From assembly GCA_964583095.1 (NCBI GenBank), contig CAZOVB010000021.1, positions 1 through 64,000 of the forward strand: a DNA stretch of 64,000 nt, given 5' to 3'. Both the position numbers and the translations under genes were made by a program. The notes under the pieces were generated by a model. That model did not search any database. It saw nothing but the letters and a program-made list of their open reading frames with translations, and had not been told where the DNA came from. Source of the stretch: CAZOVB01 sp964583095 (lineage in GTDB: Bacteria; Planctomycetota; Phycisphaerae; SM23-33). Shown one piece after another: positions 51,701-60,439 of this stretch; the first letter of the stretch is position 1; every line of letters starts with the position of its first letter.

Positions 51701-53318
51701 GATCCAGCATGTGGGTCATGTATCTGCTGTAGCCGCTGGTGATTGCGGGCGTCTGGGCGACCTGCGTCTTCCAGAGCAACGACCCGTCCTCGCTGCTGAG
51801 ACACAGCAGCCAGTAGTTTTCCATGTGCTTGGCCAGCACGTACAGGCGCCCTTCATAGTAGGTGGGCACCGACAGATATTTGGCCCCGGGCAGCCCGATG
51901 TCCTTCTGATCGGCAGCGGCCTTGTCGGTCTGGCCGATCTGCCAGACCAGCATGCCCTCGGCTTCGAGACTGAAGGCCGCTATGGCCGACGTGTCGGGAA
52001 CCTTCTCCTGGTTTCCCCGGAAGTTATAGCTGGGATTGGAGGGCTTGGCGAACATGCCCACCGCGTAGACTTTCCCTCCTCCGACCGACAAGGCGAATCG
52101 TCCGTAGTCCATTACGGACATCAGCGAATAGCTGTGGCGCTGGTTGCTCTGCTGCTGGTCGCGGAACATCGGAAACTCAAACGCTTCCCACGCGATGTCC
52201 CCGGTGTAGATATTCTGGGCGGTGACCGTTCGATTGTTGCGGTGAAGCACTACGTCACCCAGGACAATCGGGTGAATCGAGCAGGGAAGGATGAATTCGT
52301 CTCTTCGGTTGTTGACCTGCACCTTGTACCTGGCCTCGCCCCCGCGGAATTGAACCTGCACGGTCTGGTTCCCGCGCTGGGCACCGGCCAGGATCTCCTG
52401 CTTCTTGGCGATGAGTTGGTCTTTGAGATCATCCCCCTCGAGCTGGTCGTTTGGCTCGACCCAGTTGGGCCGGAGGACAACTTCCACATCTTCCATCACG
52501 CCCACGTGGCCGGGCATGGACCACAGACCGGGCCAGTCGCTGCCCTGGAGCCTGGCCAGGGACGTATCGGGCTTGACCGTCTTGCGGATGTGGTTGACGA
52601 AATCGACCAGAACCCACTGCTTGTCGCCCAGTTGTTCGGCGGCATCGGGGTGCTTCTTCTTGAGCTCTGCCAGGGCCTGGGAGTATGCCTTGACTTCTCC
52701 AGCCAGATGCGAGGCAATGGCTGCCTGGGCCAGGAGCATCGCCCGCTTGGGCGGATCCTCCACCTTAGACAGCAACTCCTGCCAGTACCAGCTTGCCTGG
52801 AGGAACTGTCCACGATCAAAGCAGAGCTCGGCCAGGGATTCCAACGCCCACGGACCATGGGAGGTGTGGCGGTATCGGTGGACGGCGTTTCGAATCCGGG
52901 CCATGTCTCCGCCGGCCAGGGCGTCGGTGATCATCTGCTTGGCCTGTGCGTCAAACAGACTGCGATAGCGGGCCAGGCCCTCGGAAGGCATCGAAGCCAG
53001 GACATCGTTGACTTCGGTCCGAATGGGGATGAAGCGGCCGGACTTTCCGACCCGGTAGAACCCCGCGTCGGTCCGTTCGATCATCGCGTTGGCAATTTCA
53101 CTGGCGTGGTCGTATTTCTTCTGTTCGATCAGCTCCCGCAGCTTCTTGACAAAGCCGGCCAACTCCTCGTCGGCCGGGACCAGGGGCATATCGAGGGCTT
53201 CCTGAGCAAGCACCGGGCCCCCACCCCAAAGCACGGTAAGCGCACAGACAAACAGACAGGCAAGCAACCTGTTACCCAAAAAGGAATGCACCTTCGCTGT
53301 CTTGGTATCCATAAGCAT
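48738..53318 (-). CDS. Giant exported PQQ-propeller/TPR protein
   Basis: A 1526-residue protein with a signal peptide (LLACLFVCALTVLWGGGPVLAQ). After a helical N-terminal region (TPR-like, residues about 30-270) come PQQ-like beta-propeller repeats ending in W-x-x patterns (for example GDIAWEAFE, DGSLLWKTQV, TGQPVWAYQY, DGKPLWNAP). A second helical TPR-like stretch sits at about 810-1010, and a second propeller follows (AETGKRLWHTPL, METGKKRWDNKV, GSGKLSWTCQL). It is a periplasmic or surface scaffold with no enzyme motif. The start is placed at MLMDTKTAKV, behind GGAGAATGG. Confidence 0.85.
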   Translation of the reverse strand: MLMDTKTAKVHSFLGNRLLACLFVCALTVLWGGGPVLAQEALDMPLVPADEELAGFVKKLRELIEQKKYDHASEIANAMIERTDAGFYRVGKSGRFIPIRTEVNDVLASMPSEGLARYRSLFDAQAKQMITDALAGGDMARIRNAVHRYRHTSHGPWALESLAELCFDRGQFLQASWYWQELLSKVEDPPKRAMLLAQAAIASHLAGEVKAYSQALAELKKKHPDAAEQLGDKQWVLVDFVNHIRKTVKPDTSLARLQGSDWPGLWSMPGHVGVMEDVEVVLRPNWVEPNDQLEGDDLKDQLIAKKQEILAGAQRGNQTVQVQFRGGEARYKVQVNNRRDEFILPCSIHPIVLGDVVLHRNNRTVTAQNIYTGDIAWEAFEFPMFRDQQQSNQRHSYSLMSVMDYGRFALSVGGGKVYAVGMFAKPSNPSYNFRGNQEKVPDTSAIAAFSLEAEGMLVWQIGQTDKAAADQKDIGLPGAKYLSVPTYYEGRLYVLAKHMENYWLLCLSSEDGSLLWKTQVAQTPAITSGYSRYMTHMLDLGTPPACIEGRVFVLTNAGVLGCFDTQTGQPVWAYQYESDLGGTRSRRYRFNVAGVRFGINPIVVTPGRVTILPADSDKVMTFSFEDGKPLWNAPRQKMLYLAAVDENRLVISGSYEPGNGSLAILSARNGKVLHQVDGLGDVYGRPGVTDKSVVVSVHAGVARLDLDEYMLSKSGPAEPNALLGNLVFAGGKMFAANPLGLAAYFPYETQYARISELLEGLHGRQRREKLFNRANVSFSARRYDRSLEDYLQLQEELAGTTDSRLQEMVRKSIYRNYLALANTSDSMEEMGKLFLEAREYARSDQEKAHMLLRLARYHRMLGEKKDDVAELTTSIELATEIIGRYGQEKLVDVQIGSKDPDNGRFDSRTPKLPGSVLADNFIASVIQEHGYEPLEPFDALAKDALAKAGSNEDPEELVAVAKKYKHGQYRDDALFQAAEIYYLRAHAGQDQKDKQALTSAVKLFSEVIADRKSPLRVSAAVALAAIYAKAGKPIAARMTLENISDQPDSTPVSFANIKGTLGEMRDQINNGKIPEASVKTDIEASIVPPLEKVFEVPGTDVFLVRDQEYRPVRIGQNLLVLNENRAPLLDTSRNTYQDAVSWEALTSVDINHLRRSTYYPPDMSFLGGLSRDGKTIVLGDRNSCSGFSAETGKRLWHTPLEDVGISVSRFACMGMGRDSFVVADATGNLVCLEMETGKKRWDNKVRLQGRRRGSNRVGWPLRFLGRYVAVRSSDFDQMVLYDLKTGKAIQEFQGGVDARVSPDGQIFISAGGELRAFSQDNLQKPLWKKDYGRGGNLRLLSAEAEMTFVTASSSGGIIEAFSSMGAAEPMASIPAGKIDARDFVPLRALSDNKGGVIVLGTTQFRGRPGQIYGRVTNCQNYYLRRYDIGSGKLSWTCQLVKNQSQILDQPLRRVGDHILVGCLLNNRQNAAWLVDSDSGEISEHMVSKEARDNTTMARIRALSIPAVTSGRLVMEDEQGLTVYRGR

Positions 53319-53763
53319 CTGGCCATTCTCCGAAAAAGATACGAGCAGGCCCGGGGCCCCGGCGATCTGTCGTCCGTGTCGTACAGCGCGAAAACTCGCA
53401 CTGTCCGACACGGGCGGCCTGGAAACAGGCTTTTGAAGCATGCAGTATAGGCTCTGCTCCTACATCACTCAAGGACGCCACGGGGCTTAGTCGCACAACC
53501 TCCCCGTGGGTTCCAAGCGGTTGAAGGGGAAAATGCCGACAAACTTCTTTCCGACCGGGAATTCCGAGATCTACTAACCTTCCAGGGCGGTATTTGTCTG
53601 TAATGGTGATGAATCCTACCTTTCCATGGTAAGCGGCGACGGCATCGCAGCGGTTAAGACCGGCAAAGCCCAGACCCAAGAGGCGGCTTCTCTTGACGGC
53701 TCGGCAAGCCCCTATCCTCTGGCCCCTGCGGTGCCGCAGCTTTTCTCCGGCATTGGCCGCACC
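53319..53763. other. Intergenic region between asnB and the PQQ-propeller gene
   Basis: About 445 bases. The only clear element is the promoter at 53444-53472; the rest holds no supported gene on either strand. Confidence 0.5.
53444..53472 (-). promoter_or_regulatory. Promoter of the PQQ-propeller gene
   Basis: On the minus strand TTGAGT (53472-53467), a 17-base spacer and TATACT (53449-53444) lie about 126 bases before the start codon. The leader is therefore near 120 bases long, with room for regulation. Confidence 0.5.
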
Positions 53764-55632
53764 TCAGGGAGCCAGGTCCCGAATCCACTGCAGGAAGACC
53801 CAGAGTTTATAAGCACGCGAGGAGCGAACCTTCCCCGCGTACCTCTCCAGGTTCGGATGAAACCACGCCCGGCTCAGTTCCGGTCTGGCGTTTCGCACCT
53901 CGGCGACCAGCTCGAGCAGGTCCTCGGACGTAAACCACTGCCTCACCGGGGCTGAAAACCCCTTCTTCTTCCGATCGAGGATGGCTGGGGGCAGTCGATC
54001 GCCCAGCGCCTCCCGCAAAAGCCCCTTGAGCTGCCCTTCGGGGTTGCGGACTTTCTGGGCCAGTCCGGTGCAATATTCCACCAGGTGATGGTTCAGCAGG
54101 GGCACACGCAGTTCCAGGGCGAAGTGCATGCTCGTGCGGTCGGCCCGGGTGAGATTCAGATCCGGCAGGAACGTCATCAGATCCACAAGCTGCATCCGTG
54201 CCATTGGGGGCAGATCCTTCCGCCAGTACTGGCGGAAATACCAGGCAGGATCCCGCTTATAGGTGTGATCCAGCAGATCCGGATGGAAGATGCACCGCTG
54301 GTCGGCCAGACTTACCGCTCCCATGAGCTGAGCGTAAAGCTCGACATCTTCCAGGGCGGGCATGCGCCATCTGCGTTTGGGCCTTCGCAAAATGCCCTCC
54401 AGGATCCGGCGGGTGAATTGCCCAGCCGAGGTAGCCCAGAAGCCGGGTCTGCGAAACTGCTGCCACTTGCGGTACCAACTGTAGCCGCCAAACGCCTCAT
54501 CGCCTCCCTCGCCACACAGGGAGACCTTGACCTTCCTCCGGGCCATCCGGGCCAGAAACGTCATCGGAATGGTGCTGCTGGCGGCAAAGGGCTCGTCAAA
54601 GAGCCCAAGGACCGTTCGGTCGAACTCGTGGGCCATCTCCCGCGTGACAATCAACTCCTCGTGGAGAGTCCGATACTCCCTGGCCGCCTCAGCCGCGAAA
54701 TGCAGTTCGGTATGCTCGGCCACGTCAAACCCGATAGAAAACGTATGCAGCGACGAGCCCCCGATCCGGCGATTTCCGCCCTGGGTGTCGAGGTACTCCA
54801 GGCCGGCCCGCTGGGTGACCAGCGTGCTGTCCAGTCCACCCGAGAGATAGCTTCCCACGGGCACATCCGAGACAAGGCAGGACGTGACCGCCTCGTCAAA
54901 CAGCTCTACAAGACGTTGTCGAGCCCGCTCGCTGCTGTCTCCCAGGGACTCCATCTGCGGCTTCCACCAGCGTTGAATCTGCATGCGCCCCTTACGGAAG
55001 CAAAGCAGATGACCGGGCAGGAGCTTGTGGATCTGCCGGTAGATCGTCTGCGGGGCCGGGACGTACCCGTACGTGAAGAAATCCGAGGCCGATTCGGGCA
55101 GCAGGTCCCTGCCCAGAGGGGGGCTGGCCTGTAGAATGGCCCGGATCTCGCTGGCGAAGGTCAGTTTTCCACCCGAGAGGCTGTAAAACAGCGGCTTGAC
55201 ACCCAATCGATCCCGGACCAGCCAGCAGCAGTCCTCGCCAACGTCATAGAGGGCGAAAGCGAACATTCCTTCGAGCTTCTCGATCACCTCGATCCCCCAC
55301 TGAAGGTACCCCTGGAGGATCACTTCCGTGTCGGTATCGGTCCGGAAGGCTCTGCCGGCCGACTCGAGCCGGCGGCGAAGTTCGCGGAAGTTGTAGACCT
55401 CTCCGTTGTAGACCAGCCAGGCGCGCTTATCCGGATCGGCCATGGGTTGATGCCCCCGGCTGGTCAGGTCCAGAATGCTAAGCCTTCTGTGGGCCAGTCC
55501 GAATCGGCCATCCGGCGCAGCGTAGGCACCGGCGTCATCGGGCCCGCGATGGGCCAGCGTCTCCGCCATGGATTCCAGGGCCGGGAGCTCCACGCCGCCG
55601 GCCGGATCGACTATCCCTGCAATGCCGCACAT
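53764..55632 (-). CDS. asnB: Asparagine synthase (glutamine-hydrolysing)
   Basis: A 622-residue AsnB-type enzyme. The mature N-terminus is the nucleophile Cys2 (MCGIAGIVD); the frame is open further upstream, but the catalytic Cys must be at position 2. The glutaminase domain runs to about 200. The synthetase domain has the pyrophosphate loop SGGLDST and RHIP-like FSIGFDVAEHTE. It makes asparagine from aspartate and glutamine, or amidates a polysaccharide or peptide in exopolysaccharide loci. The gene is divergent from a GT2 gene, so a role in surface-polymer modification is possible. Confidence 0.9.
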   Translation of the reverse strand: MCGIAGIVDPAGGVELPALESMAETLAHRGPDDAGAYAAPDGRFGLAHRRLSILDLTSRGHQPMADPDKRAWLVYNGEVYNFRELRRRLESAGRAFRTDTDTEVILQGYLQWGIEVIEKLEGMFAFALYDVGEDCCWLVRDRLGVKPLFYSLSGGKLTFASEIRAILQASPPLGRDLLPESASDFFTYGYVPAPQTIYRQIHKLLPGHLLCFRKGRMQIQRWWKPQMESLGDSSERARQRLVELFDEAVTSCLVSDVPVGSYLSGGLDSTLVTQRAGLEYLDTQGGNRRIGGSSLHTFSIGFDVAEHTELHFAAEAAREYRTLHEELIVTREMAHEFDRTVLGLFDEPFAASSTIPMTFLARMARRKVKVSLCGEGGDEAFGGYSWYRKWQQFRRPGFWATSAGQFTRRILEGILRRPKRRWRMPALEDVELYAQLMGAVSLADQRCIFHPDLLDHTYKRDPAWYFRQYWRKDLPPMARMQLVDLMTFLPDLNLTRADRTSMHFALELRVPLLNHHLVEYCTGLAQKVRNPEGQLKGLLREALGDRLPPAILDRKKKGFSAPVRQWFTSEDLLELVAEVRNARPELSRAWFHPNLERYAGKVRSSRAYKLWVFLQWIRDLAP

Positions 55633-55678
55633 GTCAGCGGATTGTACGCCGGGACTGGGATCGCACAAGCACTGTTCG

Positions 55679-55684
55679 TATAAT
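55679..55684 (+). promoter_or_regulatory. Perfect -10 box immediately before the GT2 start codon
   Basis: TATAAT ends 7 bases before the ATG at 55692, with no Shine-Dalgarno between them. Transcription from this box would begin at or near the A of the start codon and give a leaderless mRNA. The -35 region is weak. Confidence 0.4.
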
Positions 55685-55691
55685 CCCGCTC

Positions 55692-56621
55692 ATGTCCGAG
55701 CCGAAATACAGCGTAATCATCCCAGCCTATAACTGTCGCGATCTGGTGGGCCAGGCCCTGGAGTCCGTTGGCAACCAGACCTTCCAGGACTTCGAGGTCC
55801 TGGTGGTCGACGACGGTTCGACCGACGGGACCTTCCAGGTTCTGCAGGAGATCCAGCAGCAGTGGGACAAGCTGCGGTGTTTCCAGGCTCAGCACAAGGG
55901 ACTCGCTGCGGCGAGAAACCTGGCCATTTCGTACATGCGGGGTCAATACATCGCACTCCTGGATGCCGACGACCTCTGGCTGCCCGAGAAACTCCAGCGG
56001 TGTGATGAATTCTTCCGCGAGCATCCCGACCTGAGCATTGTCTATACCCCGATGGCCCCGATCCGAATGGACGGCACGCCCATGCAGGGCCATTCCAAGC
56101 CCTGCCATGCGGGGCAACTGACCGAGAAGCTCTTCCAGAGCATCTTCGTTCACGACCCGGCCGCCGTCTTCCATAAACAAGTCATTCAGCAGTGCGGAGG
56201 TTTCGACGAAAACCTCCCCGTCTGCGTGGGCCACGAGTTCTGGCTGCGCGTCTCGACGAAGTTTGAGTTCGGCCTGATCGACCAGCCCCTGGCCCTTCGC
56301 CGATGGAGCCAGGAGAGCCTGACCCGCTCCAATCGCTCCCGGGGGCGAAGAATCAAGGCGGCTATGCTCGCCCGTTTTTTCGCCGACTCTTCCTCTCGCC
56401 GGTTCCTGAAGGACCTCCCCGCCGCTCGCCGTCGCCTGGCCAAGGTCCACTATGCCGCCGGGAAGATCCTCCTTCAGGAATCCAGCCCACGCCAGGCCCG
56501 CCAGTACCTCGCCAAGGCACTGGGGTACAAACCGGGATTCGTAAAGGCCCTGCCCTTCTACCTCTGGGCGTCGATCAAAGGACTCTTTGCAGGCGATACC
56601 GGCCGGCCCCTCGAACTTTAG
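55692..56621 (+). CDS. GT2-family glycosyltransferase
   Basis: A 309-residue GT-A enzyme. The N-terminal SVIIPAYNCRDLVGQALESV, the VVDDGSTDGT loop (near residue 37) and the DXD-type LLDADDLW (near residue 93) are the family signatures. It is soluble, without membrane segments. The basic C-terminus (KAAMLARFFADSSSRRFLKD) may bind membranes. It should add a sugar from an NDP donor. It is divergent from asnB and overlaps the end of the convergent membrane-protein gene by 4 bases. Confidence 0.9.
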   Translation: MSEPKYSVIIPAYNCRDLVGQALESVGNQTFQDFEVLVVDDGSTDGTFQVLQEIQQQWDKLRCFQAQHKGLAAARNLAISYMRGQYIALLDADDLWLPEKLQRCDEFFREHPDLSIVYTPMAPIRMDGTPMQGHSKPCHAGQLTEKLFQSIFVHDPAAVFHKQVIQQCGGFDENLPVCVGHEFWLRVSTKFEFGLIDQPLALRRWSQESLTRSNRSRGRRIKAAMLARFFADSSSRRFLKDLPAARRRLAKVHYAAGKILLQESSPRQARQYLAKALGYKPGFVKALPFYLWASIKGLFAGDTGRPLEL

Positions 56622-58768
56622 CGGTCTTGCTGTCGCTGGAGCCAGTTCACCAGGTCCGGCACGGAGGTGGTCCGCGTCGGGAGACCTCCCGGGGCAAAGG
56701 TTCGCAATGGATCAACGTCGGGCCAGCCCTCTGCAAGCCCTTCCAGGTCCACCACGAACACGCCGTAGAGCGGCTGGGGTTTCTCCACGGCTTGGGCCGG
56801 GCCCAGAAGAAGAAAGTCCGCCTTCTCGTCGAGGAACTTCACGGCCAGGTATCCCGAACCGACGGCCCGGCCAAAGGTCACCGCCATGGCCAGCAGCCTT
56901 GCCGCCTGGCCGGAAGTCAATTGGCTGCGGATCAGCAGGGGTCGGTGCTTTTCGCCGGGGCCCGAGAGTTGACCTGCGACCCGCTGGAGGACGCCCAGGT
57001 TCATCTGTCGCAACGTTTGAGGATGGTCAGCCGGCGGGCAGGCCAGGGCAATTCCGTCAATCCAGGATCTGCCCGCAAAAGCGCCACGCACCCAGCTTCG
57101 CCGGGGCCCCCAAGCCAATCGCCTTGACCAGGGCCCCGCGGGTACCGCTTCGGGGTCGACCGCCCCGGCCACCACCTGAATTGAATAAGGCAGGGCAGGA
57201 ACAAGATGATCCGGCGACTGGGCGACGATCCACCACGAGCCGCCGGCCTTGCCGGCTCCCAGGGCCCGGCGCGTCAGGAGCGTGATGTCTTCGCTGCGCC
57301 AGATGGCTCGTTCGGGCAGAAAGTTGGTCTGGTCCGGTGAATCGGCAGGTTGCAGGCAGGTGAACCCCCGCCCGGGAGCAAGCAGTCCGACTGATTCGGC
57401 CAGACGGTAATGCACCACCGCAAGCTCGGCAGCGAGAACCAGCAGAACCCCCAGCCCGGCAGAAAACCAGCGCACCACGTCGGCGGAGCGCTTGCAGTTT
57501 CGCAGGACGTTCACGATCGCCCATGCCGCCAGGGCCAGCCAGAGCCCGGAAGTCAAAGCAAGGGGGGCCCCGCTGCTCCAGAGGCCATGGTGTAGAAGAA
57601 ACCCGATCGCCAGGCCCAGTCCCGCCTGGGCCAGATATTGCCGAGGTCTGGCCCCGTCATTGACAAACCGCTGCCGCTGGCGGGAGATGAGAATCCCCCC
57701 CATGGCCGCCAGAGGCCCCTGCATCCCCGCCGCCGGCAGGAGACATACCCAGCCGTGGACCGGAGAGACCAGCGACATCCCCGCAAGGGCCAACTGCCCC
57801 AACAACACCGAAGCAGCCCCGATGATCGAGCCGGCCCCCTGCCTTCTGCCGGGCATGCGACCTTTTCCGTCGGCCTCGGCCTGGAACCGCACCACCAGCA
57901 GCAACGAAAGGCTCACCCACAGGGCCTGGACCTCCAGCGAGGCGCCGAGCACGTCGGCGAGGATTCGTACCTGCAACCCGACCGCTACCACGATGCAGGC
58001 CGGAACTGCAGAGCTCTGCATTCTGGATACCATCGAAGGGCTTCGGACCGGACGTACCAGTCGTCCCGACCGCCTGCCGTAGTCTTTTCGAAACCACCAC
58101 ACCGCCGCCAGCCCGACAGCGCCCATCCCCAGCAAGGGCCCGATGGCAAGTAGATTCGCCCCGGAGAGAATCAACAGTCCCATGAGCCCGATCCCCCCGG
58201 CCGCTCCGGCCAGCCACTCCCGGGCGCAGTCGGCAAAGGCGTCACGCGTCGTGCCGCTTCTGAGAATGCAACTGGCTGGAAACAGCAGCGTCAAACCCGA
58301 GGCTGCGGGCAGGAACACGACCGTTACCACCAACACGTGAAGGATGCCCCAGGCCACTGGGCCCATCCGAACGGCTCGGGTAGCGGACTCCAGCAGCTCT
58401 GCCGCCCAGAAAATCACCGCCATGCTGATTCCCGCCCCCAGGGCCGCCAGAAACGTGAAGACGGCCAGGAGGCGCATGGCGGCCCGGACGTCGGCTTTGG
58501 CGCTGCCGGCTACGCGGTCGTCCACGGCTTCGTGCACCAGGGGGTCGGGGCTCTTGAGGGCCTGGATACGATGGATCGACCGCACCAGCCAGGACGGCAA
58601 GCCCGAGCAGATCCCCAAAGCCAGACCCAGGCCAGCCAGTGGCGTGGTCAGCCACATCCCCGAACAGCCCAGCAGGCCCATCCAGAGCATGCACAGACAC
58701 CCCAGCCATGCACTCAACACAGCCACCGTGGCCATGACCAACGCACTGTCTCGACTTGTCGGACTCAT
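56618..58768 (-). CDS. Large multi-helix membrane protein, unknown
   Basis: A 716-residue protein. About 10-12 hydrophobic helices fill residues 1-480. The C-terminal 230 residues are soluble and have no motif I recognise (LALACPPADHPQTLRQMNLG and LLIRSQLTSGQAARLLAMAV are parts of it). The build (membrane half plus soluble half) recalls membrane-fused spermidine-synthase-like proteins, but the SAM-binding motif is not visible, so I leave it unassigned. It converges with the GT2 gene. Confidence 0.6.
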   Translation of the reverse strand: MSPTSRDSALVMATVAVLSAWLGCLCMLWMGLLGCSGMWLTTPLAGLGLALGICSGLPSWLVRSIHRIQALKSPDPLVHEAVDDRVAGSAKADVRAAMRLLAVFTFLAALGAGISMAVIFWAAELLESATRAVRMGPVAWGILHVLVVTVVFLPAASGLTLLFPASCILRSGTTRDAFADCAREWLAGAAGGIGLMGLLILSGANLLAIGPLLGMGAVGLAAVWWFRKDYGRRSGRLVRPVRSPSMVSRMQSSAVPACIVVAVGLQVRILADVLGASLEVQALWVSLSLLLVVRFQAEADGKGRMPGRRQGAGSIIGAASVLLGQLALAGMSLVSPVHGWVCLLPAAGMQGPLAAMGGILISRQRQRFVNDGARPRQYLAQAGLGLAIGFLLHHGLWSSGAPLALTSGLWLALAAWAIVNVLRNCKRSADVVRWFSAGLGVLLVLAAELAVVHYRLAESVGLLAPGRGFTCLQPADSPDQTNFLPERAIWRSEDITLLTRRALGAGKAGGSWWIVAQSPDHLVPALPYSIQVVAGAVDPEAVPAGPWSRRLAWGPRRSWVRGAFAGRSWIDGIALACPPADHPQTLRQMNLGVLQRVAGQLSGPGEKHRPLLIRSQLTSGQAARLLAMAVTFGRAVGSGYLAVKFLDEKADFLLLGPAQAVEKPQPLYGVFVVDLEGLAEGWPDVDPLRTFAPGGLPTRTTSVPDLVNWLQRQQDR

Positions 58769-58842
58769 CAGGGCAGACTATCCTGGGCGCCCAGGAATCG
58801 GAGCAAGCGCCCCGCCGGCCGGCCCAGCCAAAGGATGTGTCG

Positions 58843-59376
58843 ATGAACCATACCCGATTTGCGCCTCTTGGCGACGAGAACCTTTCCCGCGCACGCGAAA
58901 TCTACAACCACTACGTTCGGAATTCCACCGCTACTTTCCACATCCACCCGGTAAACCCGGAAGAGTTCCAGGCCCAGGTCCGCTGGGACCCCCAAAGCCC
59001 GTGGCAGAGCTGGGGAATCCTTGACAGCCGGGACCGCCTCCTGGGTTACTGCTGCCTGGGACCCTACCACAGCCGACAAGCCTATCGCTACACCGGCGTT
59101 GTCGCGATCTATCTCGACCCGGCCTGCACCGGGAAGGGGATTGGAAGGCAAGCCATCGCCTTCCTTGAGGAACAGGCCATCGAGCGCAATCTCCATACAC
59201 TGATTGCCCTTATTAGCTCAGAGAACACCCCGAGTCTCACCCTGTTTGGTAGACTCGGGTACCATCCGGCCGGAAGGCTCAAGGAGGCCGGCTATAAATT
59301 CGACCGCTACCTCGACATGATCAGCCTTCAGAAAATGCTTCCGACCGGCCCCAACCCGCAGAAGCCTATGGCATGA
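58843..59376 (+). CDS. GNAT-family N-acetyltransferase
   Basis: A 177-residue GNAT protein resembling the phosphinothricin-acetyltransferase (Pat/YncA) group: N-terminal REIYNHYVRNSTATFHIHPV, acetyl-CoA-binding LDPACTGKGIGRQAIAFLEE near residue 90, and SSENTPSLTLFGRLGYHPAGR. It should acetylate an amine (amino acid or small molecule). The start is at MNHTRF with AAGGATG before it. The stop codon overlaps the start of the CGGC gene (ATGA), so the two are coupled. Confidence 0.88.
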   Translation: MNHTRFAPLGDENLSRAREIYNHYVRNSTATFHIHPVNPEEFQAQVRWDPQSPWQSWGILDSRDRLLGYCCLGPYHSRQAYRYTGVVAIYLDPACTGKGIGRQAIAFLEEQAIERNLHTLIALISSENTPSLTLFGRLGYHPAGRLKEAGYKFDRYLDMISLQKMLPTGPNPQKPMA

Positions 59377-59795
59377 ACTGCCGGCAGAAAGACTACGTGG
59401 TGATCGTTCAGTGCGACATCGTCAAACAGCGGTGTCCCGGTTATCTCTGCGAGAAGAACTTCACGAATCGCACCGGGGGCTTTGCCGATTACCCCGCCGA
59501 CAAGCCGATTCGGGTGATGATGACGTGCGGAGGCTGTTGCGGCCGGGCGTTGCACCGAAAGCTCTCGCTGCTCAAGAAACGCCTTGGCGCCCAGGAGCAG
59601 ATCTGCCCCGAGCAGATCGCCGTGCAGTTTGCCAGTTGCATTACGCTGGACAACTACCACGCGCCGCCGTGCCCGCATAAAGACTACCTCAAACAGCTGG
59701 TGGATCGCCTGGAGCTGGAGTGGGCCGAAAATACCGTTCTGGATGAAAAGAGTACCACCCGCAGAGTTGGCGGAATCCGGCAGGGCCGAAGCTGA
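59373..59795 (+). CDS. CGGC-domain protein
   Basis: A 140-residue protein of the CGGC family (PF08821), with cysteines C14, C21 and C26 and the signature T-C-G-G-C-C at 51-56, and further cysteines near the middle. The domain is thought to bind metal. The function is unknown. It overlaps the GNAT gene by 4 bases, so it is translated from the same mRNA. It converges with the zinc-ribbon gene. Confidence 0.85.
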   Translation: MNCRQKDYVVIVQCDIVKQRCPGYLCEKNFTNRTGGFADYPADKPIRVMMTCGGCCGRALHRKLSLLKKRLGAQEQICPEQIAVQFASCITLDNYHAPPCPHKDYLKQLVDRLELEWAENTVLDEKSTTRRVGGIRQGRS

Positions 59796-59804
59796 CCGAC
59801 GTGC

Positions 59805-60314
59805 TCACGAGTCCCGCCGGGCCGAAAGCAGCAGACGGCAGTTCTCGCAGCAGCGCTGTCGGAAGAATCCGCCTTCGAACTCACTTAGGGCCTTCTGGCA
59901 GATCGGGCAGTGGGTGCGAGGCTGTTGGCGCGTGTCGGTCTCGTTCTGGAAGAGCCAGTAGTAACACTTGCGAAACTGATTCATTGGTTCGACCAGTCGA
60001 AGCCCGAGTTGGTTCACCCGACTGTCCGGATCGCAGAGTTCGTTCTCCGCCCAGGGCTCGTAATCTTCGCTGTCCAGCCAGAGCCGGTAGATTGCGTCGT
60101 AAATCCACCGCCAGTAAGCCACCCCCCTGAGCGTGTCCAGGTCCATGCCGAGCGACTCGGGGGGCACGCCCAGGTTGCACCGGGTGCAATGGACGGGGTT
60201 GTAGCACAAGGCCGCCATCAGCTTCACCGGGGGCGCGGAGGTGCAGGTACAGATTTCATCGGGCCCGACCGGAGTGGGAGGCCTGAGGTCTTCGTAGATT
60301 TCTTCAAGGCTCAT
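59805..60314 (-). CDS. Zinc-ribbon protein (DUF2310-like)
   Basis: A 169-residue protein with paired cysteines near the N-terminus (CTCTS and CYNPVHCTRC) and the end (CPICQKAL, with CCENC), each likely to hold zinc. The middle is helical with aromatic residues (YWRWIYDAIYRLWLD). It resembles DUF2310-type zinc-ribbon proteins, though not certainly. The start is at MSLEEIYEDL with AGAGGA 6 bases upstream; a longer frame exists but is not protein-like. Confidence 0.6.
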   Translation of the reverse strand: MSLEEIYEDLRPPTPVGPDEICTCTSAPPVKLMAALCYNPVHCTRCNLGVPPESLGMDLDTLRGVAYWRWIYDAIYRLWLDSEDYEPWAENELCDPDSRVNQLGLRLVEPMNQFRKCYYWLFQNETDTRQQPRTHCPICQKALSEFEGGFFRQRCCENCRLLLSARRDS

Positions 60315-60439
60315 AGCATCCTCTGCCATGCCCCTGGCGAAAGTTGTCACGGCAGAGCTACGGATTTCCTCAGCCGCGTATTGACTATTTCGGCAAGGGG
60401 AAGGGATTTTCTGCAGGCTCAGCCCGGGGGCGGACAGAT

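Noticed and set aside
48708..53450. A 1580-residue plus-strand open frame opposite the PQQ-propeller gene
   Set aside because: It is antisense to a protein with a signal peptide, repeats and a promoter. Its own sequence has no start signal or domain, so it reflects GC-rich codon bias.
53272..53679. A 135-residue minus-strand frame upstream of the PQQ-propeller gene
   Set aside because: It overlaps the signal-peptide region in another frame and has no start signal.
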